Positions 23,653 to 38,289 of a DNA stretch of 64,000 nt are shown here, piece by piece. The translations under genes and the position numbers were made by a program. The notes beneath the pieces are model-generated. The model saw only the letters and a list, made by a program, of their open reading frames with translations. It had not been told where the DNA came from and searched no databases. Positions within the stretch are counted from its first letter, which is position 1; the number at the start of each line of letters is the position of its first letter. The DNA is from Lingula anatina. Lineage: Eukaryota > Brachiopoda > Lingulata > Lingulida > Lingulidae. The stretch is taken from positions 495,637-559,636 of the forward strand of contig NW_019775380.1 of assembly GCF_001039355.2 (NCBI RefSeq), in the 5' to 3' direction.

Positions 23653-26600
23653 ACATTAGTCCATGTGTCCAGGGCCAAAGCCTCTACAGCATTAATAAAC
23701 ATACACATATGGATATCCCTGATCGTGAAAAAAAAAATGCCCTGACTATAATTTTTTGGCCGTGGGGAAGGATTGCTAATAGCTGGATCAATTGAGCAGA
23801 GCAGAAAAAGGCATAGCATGGATGATTATTTGAGCAAACAGCCTGGTAACTGGGTGTGCACATCTTAGGCTGACTTTGCGTGATCATCTGAGATGATTCA
23901 AAGATATTCTTTGAAGACAATCTTTGTCTGTTTTTCCCCTACAATTTCTACCTAAACTTCCGATTTTCACGTTTCAGAACATTTGTAAATAACAAGTGCA
24001 CAGTTTTGTTTCTTCTTTCTGATTCAATTATCACTGTAATTTTTTGATTTGTTTCCAATGAAATCCCCAACTGTATATGAATCAGTTACGTATCTAAGCG
24101 GATATATCAATCATAAAGTTGAAACTTGGACCTGGATTGTGTTACCGCACAGGATGTTCTGTGCACTCCACATCCTAATATGCTGGTAATTAGACATATT
24201 AGATAACACCATGGTAGGTGTAGCTCTATGTGGAATAAAACATGCCGCAGATCATCTCCAATAGGTCTAAAACACTAATCAGATACCCCTGGACTGTCTT
24301 GTTTGGATATATACCAAAGATAGCATGTTTACCGAAAGTTTCTTGCCTCTTAGCAATATTACTAACAGATTGAGCAGCATATATATACTTATTCCAACCT
24401 GGTTTTGGACTACTGATGAAACCAATTAACTAACAGGTAAAATCAGTCCCACCGACCAGTATTTAACCTCATCTGTTATGCCTGATCTACCATAGTAGGC
24501 AAGCATAGAAAAGATATGAAAAAAACGTAAATTTAGTTTAGTACTACAACCATAAACTAGATACTATGTGTTTTTGGCAGGAAGTAACAAAAATATGGCT
24601 GAATTAGGGCTATGGGTTACACTCCTACAGGTGAGGCTGAAAATACAGGTTTGCAAAAATAAGAAAACCTGACAGACATCATGTTCTTCAGAACTTCTTG
24701 GGATTCTCCTTTCCCTTAAGAAGTTTGAGAGGAAAACATTTTCTTGTCAGAAAATCAATATGGACCAATGTTTCCACTCGTAGAGTTTAGAAAAAATAAC
24801 CCATACCAACATCCAACACATGGACATTAAACTTATGGCAAGATTTCCCCTGAGGGCCAAAATAGTACCCCTCATACATATTCCACATTTTATTTTGATA
24901 GTTGCTGGTAATGTCAATCTGTTATGCTGTTTAATAGTAGAAATATGCTAGTATGCCTGACCTGGTAATTCAAAAGTTCTGTACTGTTTGGTCAAAATGT
25001 TAAGAGAGAGGCCTTTTCTTCATAGCAGATTCTAAGCATAAGATAATTATACCATACCTTTATGACAAGTCAACTGTATTTGTAAGCAGCAAATTAAAAG
25101 TAGATTGTTGTACCTCAACCCTGTTACTTTTAGTTTACAACAGTGAAGAATCAAACAACTTTTTTTTTATCTGCCTGTAAGAAACCATCAACCCAATATA
25201 CAATAACTGAGAAAAGAACACAACTAATTAAATCCTTTACTAAATGCTCATTAATTGCTATAAATATGTTGAAACATATGAAGTGTGATGTTCAGGTACA
25301 AGTCACTTTGCTCTTTGCTCACCAAATAGTGGTAATTACCATCATAGTTATGCTGTGGAATTTTTGAGGTTTGCACCTGTCCTTCTGCCCTTCAGGAAAT
25401 GTAATGATGTGTGCAAGTTACTTGTAGGTTGTCCTTTTAATCAGAGGCCATATATGAAGATGAAAAGCTATCCTGCGTCAGAGCGAAACCATAGTTGATG
25501 GAAGCCCTTCAAAATCTGCCAAAGACTGTGACGAATTTGCTCAATGTCACCATAGGTTTATTTTGATAACAACTTTTTTCTTGGAAAAAAATGTTTATAA
25601 TTTGCACAGGGGAATGTGTTGCTGAAGTTACATTACAATACATATATGCATTATATATGTAATATATTAAAGTAGGAATTAGACACAAGAGTTAATCATG
25701 ACAACAGGCAGTTTCTCAAAATATCTACCAGCTGCAACTATTTGATAGTCCAAGCAACATCTTCAGTGACTCCTTTTTTTCCTGAAACTCATGTTTTAAT
25801 CAATGCTCCTAAATCTATATATAATCATGTACCCGCCTGTCTAACGCCTACACATGAAGTGACATCGATAGGAACACATGTGCCAGTATGAGTGTGTCAA
25901 TTACATATCAGAGGCAGCACAAGGATGAGAAAAATTGGTTTGCCAGCAAAAGCAAACAGCTGAAAATCCATATTCCCACATCAACTGCTTGAGGGGTGAG
26001 AGAATTCCTTGAAGAATTTGATAGCCATGTATCTTGTGAACATTTTCACAAGAATATCAAATATGAAAGCGTCAATTTTTAATTTCAGTTCATTAGTCAC
26101 ATGCTTTTTTCCTGGTTGTACATTCATGTCCTTAAATGTAAAATCATGGCATCTAACATATTAACAGAAAAACAGTAAATCTCTCACAGAAACAGTAAAA
26201 TGTATCACCTCAAATGTAGAAGCAAGTATGCAACATAGCAGGAAGGGGGGGGGGGTTTATAGCCAAATGGCATCATGCCTTGGCAAGGTGTACTCTGCTG
26301 GCTGGGGATATAATTGTCAACAACAAAATGACATCTTGAAATATCACTAAATCACTCTTTGTAAATTAAACCTAGCAATCCCAGGATAGACTCATCAATT
26401 ATTTCTTTCACTGTTATTGCCAAACAGCAGACCCTGTTTTTCGGTAGATATTCCACTTGACGCCAATAAAAAAATTAGATTTTAACAATGGGCAAAAACA
26501 GCCTAGAAAAGGAACAGACTGACAGCTGACTCTATCTGCAAGTCTATAATCCAATAAAAACTAATCCTCTTTTAAGGTTAAAGAATTATGGTGATCAAAG

Positions 26601-27441
26601 AGACAGATCTGAAGGTGAATGGCACAGGACCATTTTTCTATGTTTACCTACACACAAGATTGATGTGTCAAACATTTTGTGAGCTATTAAACCACTTAGA
26701 AAACTAAGCTGAGACCTAAACTGATGAAAATAAATATTAAACAACCTTTTGTTGGATTATGCATCATCGACCTATATTAGTAGAAAATCAATGGTTTAAT
26801 CCTGCTTAGTCAATGGTTCATTTTGGAAGTGAGGTATGAGCAGTGACAAACTTGATCAGCAACCAGCTAGGCAACTGGTTCTATGGCAATGAGTATAAAA
26901 GAGAAGTCCTGAATATATCTGTTCCCCCTTAAGCTTTTAACAACTCATCTTGGCCCAAACTGTATATTGGTTAGCCAAAGAAAAATCTTAACTGTCTACC
27001 ATATCTCACTCCCAGCATCTCAAAAACAAGAAAATAAAATACCCAAGGTTATCAAGTAAAAGCAAATAAGATGAGATAATATTAGAGAATATAACTCTGC
27101 ACTGACGTCAAACGCCCAGTTTTTTGGTTAAGGGAAACCATGTGGCAGTCTGCAGTAACTGTACTAAAAGGAAGGATACACAGGTTGTCTGTGGGCAGTC
27201 ACAGAGTGGGAGTTCTCTACTTACACAGTTGAAAATATGTGGTCAACACTTTGTCAGATGTACTTGCCAATTTTCTTGTGTGTTTACTCATTCAAGCCCT
27301 TTTACCCCAAGTATTATTTTAGCTACAGGTAATGTTGTTTTCCTAAATACTCCTATTACCTTCTAAAAAGACTGATGTTCAAGGTAGAAATGGATATTAA
27401 GTAGATACCTTTGCCTTTTAGAGGACTTGAAACACTTTTGT

Positions 27442-27466
<25 letters not shown>
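27442..27466. repeat. (TA)n microsatellite
   Basis: Uninterrupted alternating TA dinucleotides in the gene-poor region. Confidence 0.9.
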
Positions 27467-27472
<6 letters not shown>

Positions 27473-30400
27473 CCAGCTGCAGGTTGGAATATCCTAATAG
27501 TTAACATTTTTTTTATTCCAACAAGATGATTCTTCTGAGGATGACTCTATGTGCAAACTGTATATAAGAGCATAACCTAACATGACAAGTGACTTCTGAC
27601 CATGTAAAAAATGCTCCTGATAGAAAGACCACCTTTGATTTTCCTTAACCAAGTAATCAAATTTGGTGCCACAGTAAACAAATAATTTCGGTGATCTTTA
27701 ATATTCATTGTACACAATCAGCTAATGTAAAGTTTAATTTAAAAATATTGCAAGCCCTATCCAACAACAAAAATGAACATATTCATCCCACAGTAAACTT
27801 GTTAACATCACTGCATTAGTTGATAATACCAAGAATGTATTACCAACAATGTTCAACCAAAAAGCATTTTAGAGCAGTTTTCAAACATAAATTTCATGCC
27901 AATTTATGCCTGAAATGTTGTTAAATAACACTTCAGTAGAAAGATTTAAAGATCAAAACATTAAACCTCACAGGTATGAAAAATGAACATTACATCTGAG
28001 AAATAATCCACTTTAGAGAACATTTTCCAGGCCAATTTTGGCCATTTTGATTGACCATTCGTTATAATATGTTCTTTTAATTATATATTTTTGAAAATCC
28101 CAATAAGAGTTCACATAATGTGTGGAGTATGTTCATCCAATTGTAAAGCAACATAAAAGGTCCTGGTCTGAAACTTGATATGATCATTATATGCTATTTT
28201 TAGCAAATCAGGAAAGCAGAAAGTCAAAGCATAATATTTAAACTCTAAATGCTGCTACATTTTAGTCTCCATTTTGCATTAACAAGTTCAAGTGAGAGAC
28301 TAGGCAAACATTGCACAGAGTTAAAAGTAACAATCTAAGTCAGCTGGTAAACACATTCTTTACATAGTCATTTGCATAGGAATGAAATCGTATCAACATT
28401 GTCTTCCAAACAGATAGAACTCCAGCTGTCATTACTGAAATGGATATTTCAATATTGTCTCTATCATGCATTGGTTGTCACTGTTATCTTGACAGAATTG
28501 TAAATCTCTCTATCACTCTGATTTTGTAAATCAAAAGTGGCAGATAATGAAGAACAAATTTACAGATGAGAACATAATTGGACTAACAGACAAATACAAA
28601 GCATTACCACCATTTTTAAGAACCATGTACTTACTGCACACTGTGAACAGCTATATGTCACTGGCCACTTCACTCTGGACGTGGTGTCTATCAGCTGGAC
28701 AGAAGAAAGTAAGTGACCAAACCATAGGAGTGACCAATACCAATACGGGGCATCCACCTTCTTCCTGCACGCCTCCTTTCTGCCAAGGCCTGAAAATCCC
28801 ATTTTGGAACTCTGTCGGGCTGAAATTTCCACAATCTAGCAGATTTTGTTTTCCACAAAATCTTACATCCCATTTCTGCACACCATCAGCTGGAAATGGC
28901 ATATCCCACATCATACTTTTAGTCCTTTTCTTTTTTGGTGTTTGTTACCATAAAGTAGTTGCCCTCCTTATGGTATCAAAGGACAGCACACTTGGTCCTG
29001 TGACATTGTCTCTTCAGAATACACCATTGTTGGGGCCATTTCTTTCACCTGTACCATCGCTGCTTTTAGTCTGCCACAACCATTAATCTTCCATAGACTA
29101 CCTTGTTTCAATAGAGTGCTACATCCCAGCAGATGTATAATTTCAGATTTTTTTAAAATTAATCTATGCACTTAGTATGGCATGTCTTATTGATATCATT
29201 CTTGCCAACAGTCATCTCCATAATCCATGATCGGCAGAAACATGAAGTCCATGGCATCAATCTTCTTTGCCTACAAACACAAGAAACAAGAATCTTCATT
29301 ACTGTGAATACAAAATAACTGACCAAACAAATATACAATGTCAAATTGACTTTTAAAAAAGTGGAGATGGTCCACTTTATCACCAACATGTAGAATATGC
29401 ACTTTCTCACAATTCTTTCAGTTACAGCATCTGAACATGAAAAAAGTAATTATGAATTGATGCATTGATTTTGAAACTTTCAAAGAATATTCCTCATAGC
29501 CCTGAAAGTAATAAAACTTATAAAAATGATGAGCTGTATGATCTAGATAATAATCCGTCATAGGATATGCCATCATAGGTACTATGCTCATTTGAAATAA
29601 TGGGGAAAAAGCCAAACTATTATGCTGGCTCTATTTGAATTATAAAATGTAATACTGTATTCTCTCTTTTATTTATTCACTATTCACATCCTCCCACTTA
29701 GCATATCTGTGAAAACAAGAGGGTATTTTTACTCTCACACCTGGGATGCATCTAACAGCTCTATGTGGTGCATCTATCATGCAATCTTCTCTCTCTTGCC
29801 TTGGGTATGCATGCTATTACTATTTCTGACCTAAAACCATAGCGCACTTTGTCTTAAACTTAATCGGGTGCACAACCTGAGAGGACAGATGAATGGAGAA
29901 CTTTTTGCACTTTTACCACAACAAATTTTATTTAAAAAGTAACCTATTTTATTATACTAAACAAGAAACAATACAAATAATTGATTGCATATTTCGTAAA
30001 AATTCATTTTTGTGAATTAAGTGTTTCATAAACCAAAATTATCAATCCAACATAATTCAACACATTTTCCATCGAGTTCCTGTCTTAATCCTTGAAGAGA
30101 CCCATTGCATTGTTTTACATTGCCAAAGATGTCATCGGTATGCAGAAATGGCAACTGTAGCATAGCACCAGACCTACTCCAATAGAAGATCAATACCCAC
30201 TGCAAGCAAGCCGGTGTCTTATTGATTATTATGAGATGGGTTAGCATGTAGTTTATCTGTGTGGGTCAGCCCAGCTTCACTCCATCAGTGATGTGTATTA
30301 GAAGGAATAATTATACTCATCTTTTCATCATGAAAAATGTGAAGAAACTGTTACATGGGCATTTTCACTGGGCCTAGAAGACTATTTGAATTTCCATCTG

Positions 30401-33400
30401 CACTTTTTGCTCTGAGTAATACAAAAACTTTGTCCAAGAAAAACAGACCACAGTATCCATCATCAACATCCATATTCAGGGGTTTAACATTCCTGGCAAT
30501 GACCCTGGTCTCTGTAAGTGTGAGAGTTTGTAAGTTGGATGCATAGTCTTATTCCCCAGATGGTCTATCTTCAGTGATCTGTATGTGTTTAACCTGTGGC
30601 TATTTACACACCACCACCTGCATACCACACCATCAATACCAATGCTGCAGCATATCAATACAACCAACACATGGTACCAGAACCAGCAAGGATGATTCAA
30701 AATCGAAAAAATTATCTCATTAGACCAAGTTAAACAGCTTTGTCTTTTCTGTCACTCACTGGCTTTCTATCTTTAAAATCTCATGCTTTCTGGAGACATT
30801 GGCAAACCACAGGAATGCTACTTTTAAATCAAAAATGTCTTAAAAATAGAATAAGAACCATTTTACTCAGAAAACACATTTTAAAAGTCAAATTATTGAT
30901 TGTGCTTGTATCACCAGTCATAGTGCGTAATAACCATTCTCAATTAAACAATGTCATTTATTATCAAGTGTTGAACAATTTTTATTAAAAATCAAAATCA
31001 AAGAAAGCACAGTCAGTATCTTCTTTATATCCATCTCATTTCTGTGGATTAAATATTTAAAAGGTACCATAGACATACCTCCCCCCTTAGTTAATGGACC
31101 TAAACACACCCTGTATTGACTAGTTTAACTCAAGCTATTGATCATATTCATTAGGTCTGAGTCAAAGTTTTATTGATTCTCCACACAGTAAAATCCGGTT
31201 GCCTTCCATCTCTCCTTTGAATCAGGAGGTAATAAGTATTCTACTCTTTACACTAATTTGTCTTGAAAAATGAGCTTAAACTAGTGTATAAGACATCTTC
31301 TGCTATCTTTAAAGCATTTTTCAAAATAAGGAGAAAATGAGACACAAGGATATTCCATTCTTGCAGTGCCTGATGTTTTCCTCTTGTTCACTTTACCTTT
31401 TATTTCTGGCGGTATAAACCTCCAGCCATTTTCACCAGTGTCGCAAAGGTGTAACAGCAAACATGGCAAATTCAGCACACATACTTACCGTTCTAGTAAA
31501 CACTGTGCATCTGTTCTTAGTAACGTTTTGCTGTCATTGAACCACTGTCCCTTTAATAATATGAAACAGCATTTTTTAAAAAAGTTTCATGCATTAGCAC
31601 AACATCAAGTGAGATTTTGCAGGATTTTGGGAAGAGAAAATAAATGGCATCAGAAATAATGGCAAACTAGCAAGTGTGGTGAAGCAATGGATAAATGGTG
31701 ACAGAATCCAATCATGGAACATTCTGGTTATTTTCTCCTAAATTCTGCCATATTACAGACTATTGAACAAAAGTTCCAATTCTTGGTGCATAGTTTCACT
31801 CTTATCACCTAAAAGCTAACCCCACCACATTTTCTCCCATTATCACAGTCTTGTATGAATTGTCATGCAATGCTACAAGTTTCTTTTAAGGCTATCTAGG
31901 ATGATGCCTACTGGCAACAAACACCTGACAACACAAGGTTTTACAGTGGCTGGGCTTTTGGAGAGGCATATATTAGCTGCAACACCTGTGAAATTGCACC
32001 AATTAACCTAGAAGAACAGGAAGGAATGACTATCCATTGTAACATGTATGCCTATGTAACAAGTTTTATCAGAAGGAATCTGCTCCTTATCCTCATGTTC
32101 TTTGAGATTTAGTTATGGGGTCAACTCCAAGGTGAAATTTGAAATTTGCACATTACTTCCAATTAAACTCCATTAGTTAATACTGCCCAATTATCTTTTG
32201 TAACAGAAATATAATAACTATTATAATAACTTAAAATATAATAGACTAGAAGCAGACAGTTTGTCCTATCTAATTAATGTTACTCTCTAAAGGTGGAAAT
32301 ATAGAACTGTCATTGCCCTAACCTTCTGATTTTATTCATACTAATGTACCAAGGCACATAACGTCTTTATAATGCAAATAATTAAATTATCATCCCTGCT
32401 GAAAAATTTCATTTTCACGCAAAGCAAGGAATGTAATGTAACAGTACACTATAAGACTAAGGTTAAACCACATGCAAACTATTGCGGTCTTTCAGTTGTA
32501 TATTTATAGAATATTTTTTAATTTGAAGCTTCTTAAATTAATGAGATGGATGGAAGCCAGAAAACTCTCAAATACCAAGTTTATTTGTATCTGCAATATG
32601 ATGGTGCCTCTTTTGCTTATATGGTTTAAAAATTTTTTCTAAACGTCAAAATATTCTAAAGATTTGAGTTTGATCATCACAAAATAATTGGCATAAAGAC
32701 CATAGCACCTCACAACATCATAACAAGTATTCTTTCATCCAGTATACACAAATGTTCTATGAAAGTGTTCTACAAATTAATATTTCATATTGTATTCAAT
32801 ACTTTTAATGATATTCATTTATTGAGAAAGATCAGGTAATCAACATTCCTACAAATAAGAGACCCATCAAAGTTAAAACTGATAACAGAATTCGTATTAT
32901 CACTCAAAAATCTACTGATACTTTGGATTCATACAGTCATTCTACTTTAAATAATTTTTTCTTGTAAAATCACAAATAATAATTTTACATAAACCAGAAC
33001 CCAAGAACCTGGTACTAGAGTACTAACTTATTGTCAAGCCACTCAAAATACATACACAGATAAGACCAGGTTGTCTCAGGACCAATATTTCCCAACAGGC
33101 CACAGCAGGTAATGATAAATTTTAATCAGAAACTGTGACTAATTTGAACAACACATCCTCAGTATTTTTCGTAGCAATTTTTTGATTCTGTTTTTCTTAA
33201 TTGTGTTTATTTTTTCAACATGTAAGAATACCATATTATGCACTGAAAACTTTCAGAAAGAGAGGACAGAAAGAAGTCTAAAGAAACAAATACAATATAT
33301 AAAAAGTCATATCAAAATATACCTGTAAATGAAGATGATGAGAAAAATGCCAGAAATACGTAAAATTAGGTCTCATCTAGGCTTTTTTTAGGATGGCAAT

Positions 33401-34735
33401 TACACCAAATATTTGGCCATAATTGAATAATGCCAAAGCTAAATGTAGGGGAATGAATGCTGTTACTATTCTCTGCCTACGTCAGCTGTGGTAAACGTTG
33501 TGCAAAATGTTGTAATAAAAAAATTCACATTTACGCAATCTCAAGAGGGGAATAAAGGCTTTTTTCAAAGGGGAGTCAATCGCCTGATAACAGTTGTTTA
33601 TAATGATTAGAGAGTTTAACATTCACCTGCTACTGCTTGCCTTATTCACTCTGTCTCTTTCCAAAACACACACAGAATAACAATTTCATGCTAGACCATC
33701 CCCATTCTAATATTAACAGCAGATGCTACTGAATAAGCCACTTTAAAATAGCATCTGGTCAAAGTTATGTTTCTATAAACCTACATACTGAGATCTGATA
33801 AAAATGGGAATGCGTTCACAGAATGAATAATTTCCTTCCTATGGGAGAAGTTGCTGCCTTACAATTCAGGAAAGATGATGTATTCCTTTCATCAGAATAT
33901 CTGCACGCATTTCTCCCCTTTTCATCATTTATATTCATTAGCACGATAATTAGCTTTACCTTCAACATTTTCACCATATAAAAAATGGAACTCATTTAAA
34001 TATGATATTTTGTTCAGACCTACAGGAATTTGACTCTCCAACTCCATATAATTATCTAACAACTGGCATTAATATGAAGACTGCATGTTTGGAAAAATGG
34101 GACTATGGTTTAGTTTTTAAACATTTATTGTCAGATAACATATAAAAACTCGTGGTACTTCATGAGATTTCTTTCTTTGAGAAGGTTCCAAATTTTCAGT
34201 ATGTTTGTAGAAGACAATTCCATATGTTGAACCCAAATACCTTCAACATACCTTTTGTCCAGTCAATTATAAAAAACACTTAAGGAAAAAATATAAAATA
34301 AAATAAAATTATTGTTAAATGACAAGACTTATTCAATGAATAAAACAATCTGAAAAGAAGTCCATTTCAATACCTGTAACCATTCAAAATTTACACAGGA
34401 ATTTATTAGACAGTTTCATAGTACTCATCATCATTTCACCTTAAAAATATGCAACAAGTGTTTCGGGTTTGAGTGAAGTAAAGGGCATATCAAAAATATA
34501 ACCACTCCACCTGCCCATCATCTGGCATCCCTGGTATTAAAAACCAGGTTATCACAGTAATCAAGAAGCCTTTCCCAGATCTCAGCTACGTCAACTGTCC
34601 AGCTCTTGATTTAGCAATCTAAACACACCTCAAGGAAACCAGGAGTGCGGCTTTCACCTTTCCTGTAAAGGATGAGCACCAGAGCACAGCAGGACATCCA
34701 GTATCTTCAGAAGAAATAAAGTATGGGGGTTAGGT

Positions 34736-34766
34736 TGTACAAGGTGCCAGCACAGCACCTTGTACA
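34736..34766. repeat. Perfect 12-bp-arm hairpin
   Basis: TGTACAAGGTGC (34736-34747) and GCACCTTGTACA (34755-34766) pair exactly around a 7-base loop. It is too short on its own to call a microRNA precursor. Confidence 0.85.
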
Positions 34767-36006
34767 TGTATGTAGGCATGTAAAATCCATACGGAAAACT
34801 CTTTAAAAACATCAGAGGCTCAGAGGGTGACCCTCTTTTGCAATTATATGACCAAATAATCACTTATTTGATTGTGGAAATACACAACCTCTTACAAGGA
34901 ACAGGTGACTACTATTTATTGCTGTTAAATGTTTCAGTTTAACAAGTGCATTTTGTTCTTAGTCATGAATCTTTTATGACCAGGACTTTATTCAATAACC
35001 AGAAAAAAAGATTGTCTGAAAAAAAAATAGTATAACATCTATCAAGAAAAACTGCACGAATTAGCCTGAAGCATGTGAAAATACTGGTAGTATTTTATAT
35101 AACAGTTATCATGAGGAAAAACGACCCAAAAAAGATTTCAGTCCTTCAAAGTGAAATGCTCAGGTCTAATCACTTAACTCAGTAAAGAAAGAGAGTGAAT
35201 ATTGTAGGAAGCTCCATCTACCTTGGGGTAACCAATGCTTTTGTCAATATACTTAACAATAAACCTGGAATAGATCTTTTAACTCAATTGATCTTAAAGA
35301 ACAGTGCTTGCTTCATTTGCAACACTGGAGCTAACTACATTAATTCAATTGTGAATTTCCTCACTGAATTCTACCAAGGAGATTTTATTTTCTCAAAAAG
35401 TCAGGCTGGGAATTCCAAATGAGATGTTTTTTATACAACACACACTTTTAAATGCAGAATCAACATAACTCATTTCTTCTCAATCCATCACATGAGACAG
35501 TTATTCTATTACGGGAACATTTTATTAGGTTCTTCATTTACTATCCCAAACCTTTTCTCTCAACAATCCATTTTTTAATTCATACTCTATGACCTCTCAT
35601 GCTGCATATATCAAAACCAAAATGTATTTGAAGATAAAAAAAGGAGCCTGTTAAATAATAACAAATACCACCCCCATAATATATTGATGGTATTGTTAGA
35701 ACATTTATTGAACTTTAGACAATAAATAATGCTATATACCTGTCTAAATGCCAAAAAATGTTCTAACACCCTTCTATTAGTATTTAAAACCAGCAAAATT
35801 TCCACTTTCACAGAGCTTATATCTGTTAAACATGCTTTAATTAAAATTGGTATCAAACATAACTACTGAGTTTTAGTCAAGTCAGAGTCCATATTGGTAT
35901 TTTATGACCAGCTTAAACTGTTTCAAACATTGCAACCTTGTAAGCTCACTTGGGCACTTTTCATATAAATTGCACAGATTGTACTAAAACTATTATTTTA
36001 GTTTAA

Positions 36007-36220
36007 GACCCCATTCCCAGAGATTAGATCGATCCAACTAGATCGACCTAACTCCCTGGGGGTTCACGCTAAATAGCTGTCAGCCGAGCGGGCACGAAAG
36101 TTAATTACCCCTTTACAGCTTGTAGTAGGCGGGACGGACATTTAAGCCAGATTATCTGACAGTAGTCTAGTGAGACTCCCCACGGGGATAGATCGATCTA
36201 AAATCTATGGGAATGCACCC
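36007..36220. mobile_element. MITE-like palindromic element, copy A
   Basis: A 214-bp element starts GACCCCATTCCCA and ends with a partly complementary TGGGAATGCACCC. It is flanked by TAA on both sides (36004-36006 and 36221-36223). Further inside, the arms keep ATCGATC-type and CCC-rich complementary blocks. Its ends match two other elements in this window (49119-49357, 63673-63966). The 3-bp TAA duplication and the G-rich terminus suggest a non-autonomous PIF/Harbinger-type MITE; that class is inferred. Confidence 0.65.
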
Positions 36221-36223
36221 TAA

Positions 36224-38283
36224 AGTCGATATGTACATAAAATGGGCCTCATCTGAAAAACAGAAAAACAATGCTTCCAACACTGCAATGTATTTATTAG
36301 GAATATTTGGGCATGGCCTAAATTAAAAAAAAAAGGCAGTCATGGTTAAAATGTGGTTTGTTTGCCAATGATGCTTATGAACCCAAAGTAATCAGGAATT
36401 AGCTTCATGAAATGTTGCAATTTTTTCGTTTCTAATTTATATGAACAGGGTATAAAATACTATTTTAAGAACTTTTTTCAAGCCAAGGTATAAACATTTG
36501 ACAGGGTTATTATGTATTTATGTGTGAGTAATCCTTAATAAAAAAAGGTATTTGAAGACTGCATGCAGTAAATAATGAGAATGACTGACAAATAAAAAAA
36601 TGCTCACTATGTAGAATATAAGCAGTCAACATTGCCTGGATAACCCATGTGTTAAATTATCTTGTCAACCAAGCAAAACATCACAGTTAAAAAACGGTAG
36701 CCCTAGCCCATAAAAAGCAGTAACTCTAAACTTCATCAAAACAAATTATCAAAGGAGGAATAACTTTCTTGTAAAATATGACAATTCTTACAAGTAATCA
36801 ACTTCAACAAAATATCTTTTTTCAGTTGAGATATACCTCACTCCTTGCATAATTTATATTTTTTCAAAAATGTCAACTTAAGAGTGGCAAATACCTTAAG
36901 TCCTGAACATAGGCAAGATTGGCTATTGATTTTTAAAAATTACTAACCATCTCTGTTGTCTTCATAATTCATAAACAATCCAATAAGTTCCAAAGAAAAG
37001 TGTCACAAGTAAAAATATGTATTTCAATAACAAAAAAAAGGGACAAAAAATGGAAAAATAATACATAAATCTGATGTTGGACAAATTATATAAATCTAGA
37101 ATATCTGCAAGATAGCAACACTATTTCTGATCTATTGCATGTTGCAATTCATGTAAACATTTCATTACACTGCTTTGAAGAAACTGTTTGAAAAGGAATA
37201 AACATTTCAGCGAAACTTTCTCAAAAATGCTTTAATTCAAAAGAACTCTAAAAAAAATCCAATGTTTCCACAGTTGGGACCAACATGCTGGCTATCAGCC
37301 ATACTGAGTTTATTTTTTCCTTGGCTTCCATTAAATAAAATGTCACAGAGCTGCAATTTTGTGATGGAAGTGATAACAAATACCCAAGTGTCCCCTGACA
37401 TTAGTTTTCCATGGGACATCTGGATTATTTAAAGTTGTCTGTGCATTGGTTAGCCAACATTTCAATATTTTATCTAATTATAGAAGAGAGCAGGAAGAAT
37501 GGGATGAGGGCTTCATGCTGAAGTGAAATTTTTCTTTCGGAAAATGATACTGCTTTCACTTCATTTTATGCTTCAAAGCACACTTGTCCTTTTTTCAGGG
37601 ATCAATTCCTGTGAAATTCTGATTTACTCAAATAAAACTTGAGAGAAATAGCTGAAATAAACTTGTAAGAGTGTTAGCATGAGGGATAGCAGTAAACAGG
37701 TAGATTTATGACACATGCCAACACACAGAATTCTATTCCTTTCTCTTTGCTAGTCGCTTCAGTTACTAAACTTAAAAGTAACGTCATACAGTATGGGACA
37801 AGCCAAATAACTTCAGGCTGACACATCATATTGTCATACGTCACAATTTGTGTCAGTGTTCACCAATGCATTTATAACACTAAATTTAGGTACATATACA
37901 TAGGAGTATATTGGTACCCATGGGTTAAGCCCAAAATGCAAAGTAAGAACTGAAAAAGTGAAAAAATATCAAGCACGATCCATATCTTTGGAAGACAATA
38001 TCTAATAAACAAACAACTGAAAAACAAACTTTGTCTGCAAAAATAGAATTCAGTGCAAATAAAAAATAATAAATAAACACCAATGTTAAATATTCATTCA
38101 ATATAATTCAATTATTTTACTTGTACAAAGAAACTATACCTCTTTCACTATTTAACTCTATGGTGTAATGTTTTAATCTATACTTACCAATTTCACTTCA
38201 CTGTAAGGTTGGTAGTAAGGTGTGCATTATCAGGGCATTTTACCCATGGGCAAAATCCTGTTGGATTTAGTCAGTTAGTGACC
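36224..38283. other. About 2 kb without a recognisable gene
   Basis: AT-rich and not coding on either strand as far as I can see. It may be intergenic, or part of a long 3' untranslated region of the Kv1 gene if the AATAAA at 38284-38289 is not used. Confidence 0.4.
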
Positions 38284-38289
38284 TTTATT
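38284..38289 (-). terminator. Possible Kv1 polyadenylation signal
   Basis: TTTATT on the plus strand reads AATAAA on the minus strand, the first I find downstream of the Kv1 stop, about 870 bases away. It would imply a 3' untranslated region of roughly 0.9 kb. Use is unproven. Confidence 0.3.

Larger units (their letters stand above)
23660..36006. other. About 12 kb without a recognisable gene
   Basis: AT-rich sequence with short chance ORFs on both strands. Noted inside it are a perfect CRE-type TGACGTCA at 27103-27110, a (TA)n run at 27442-27466, a low-stop stretch at 28547-29171 (see findings) and a hairpin at 34736-34766. No conserved protein blocks were seen. Confidence 0.5.

Noticed and set aside
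35195-35422. 75-codon plus-strand ORF
   Set aside because: Its composition (Asn, Ile, Leu, Phe) is what AT-rich noncoding DNA gives, it starts at a GTG and has no splice or promoter support.
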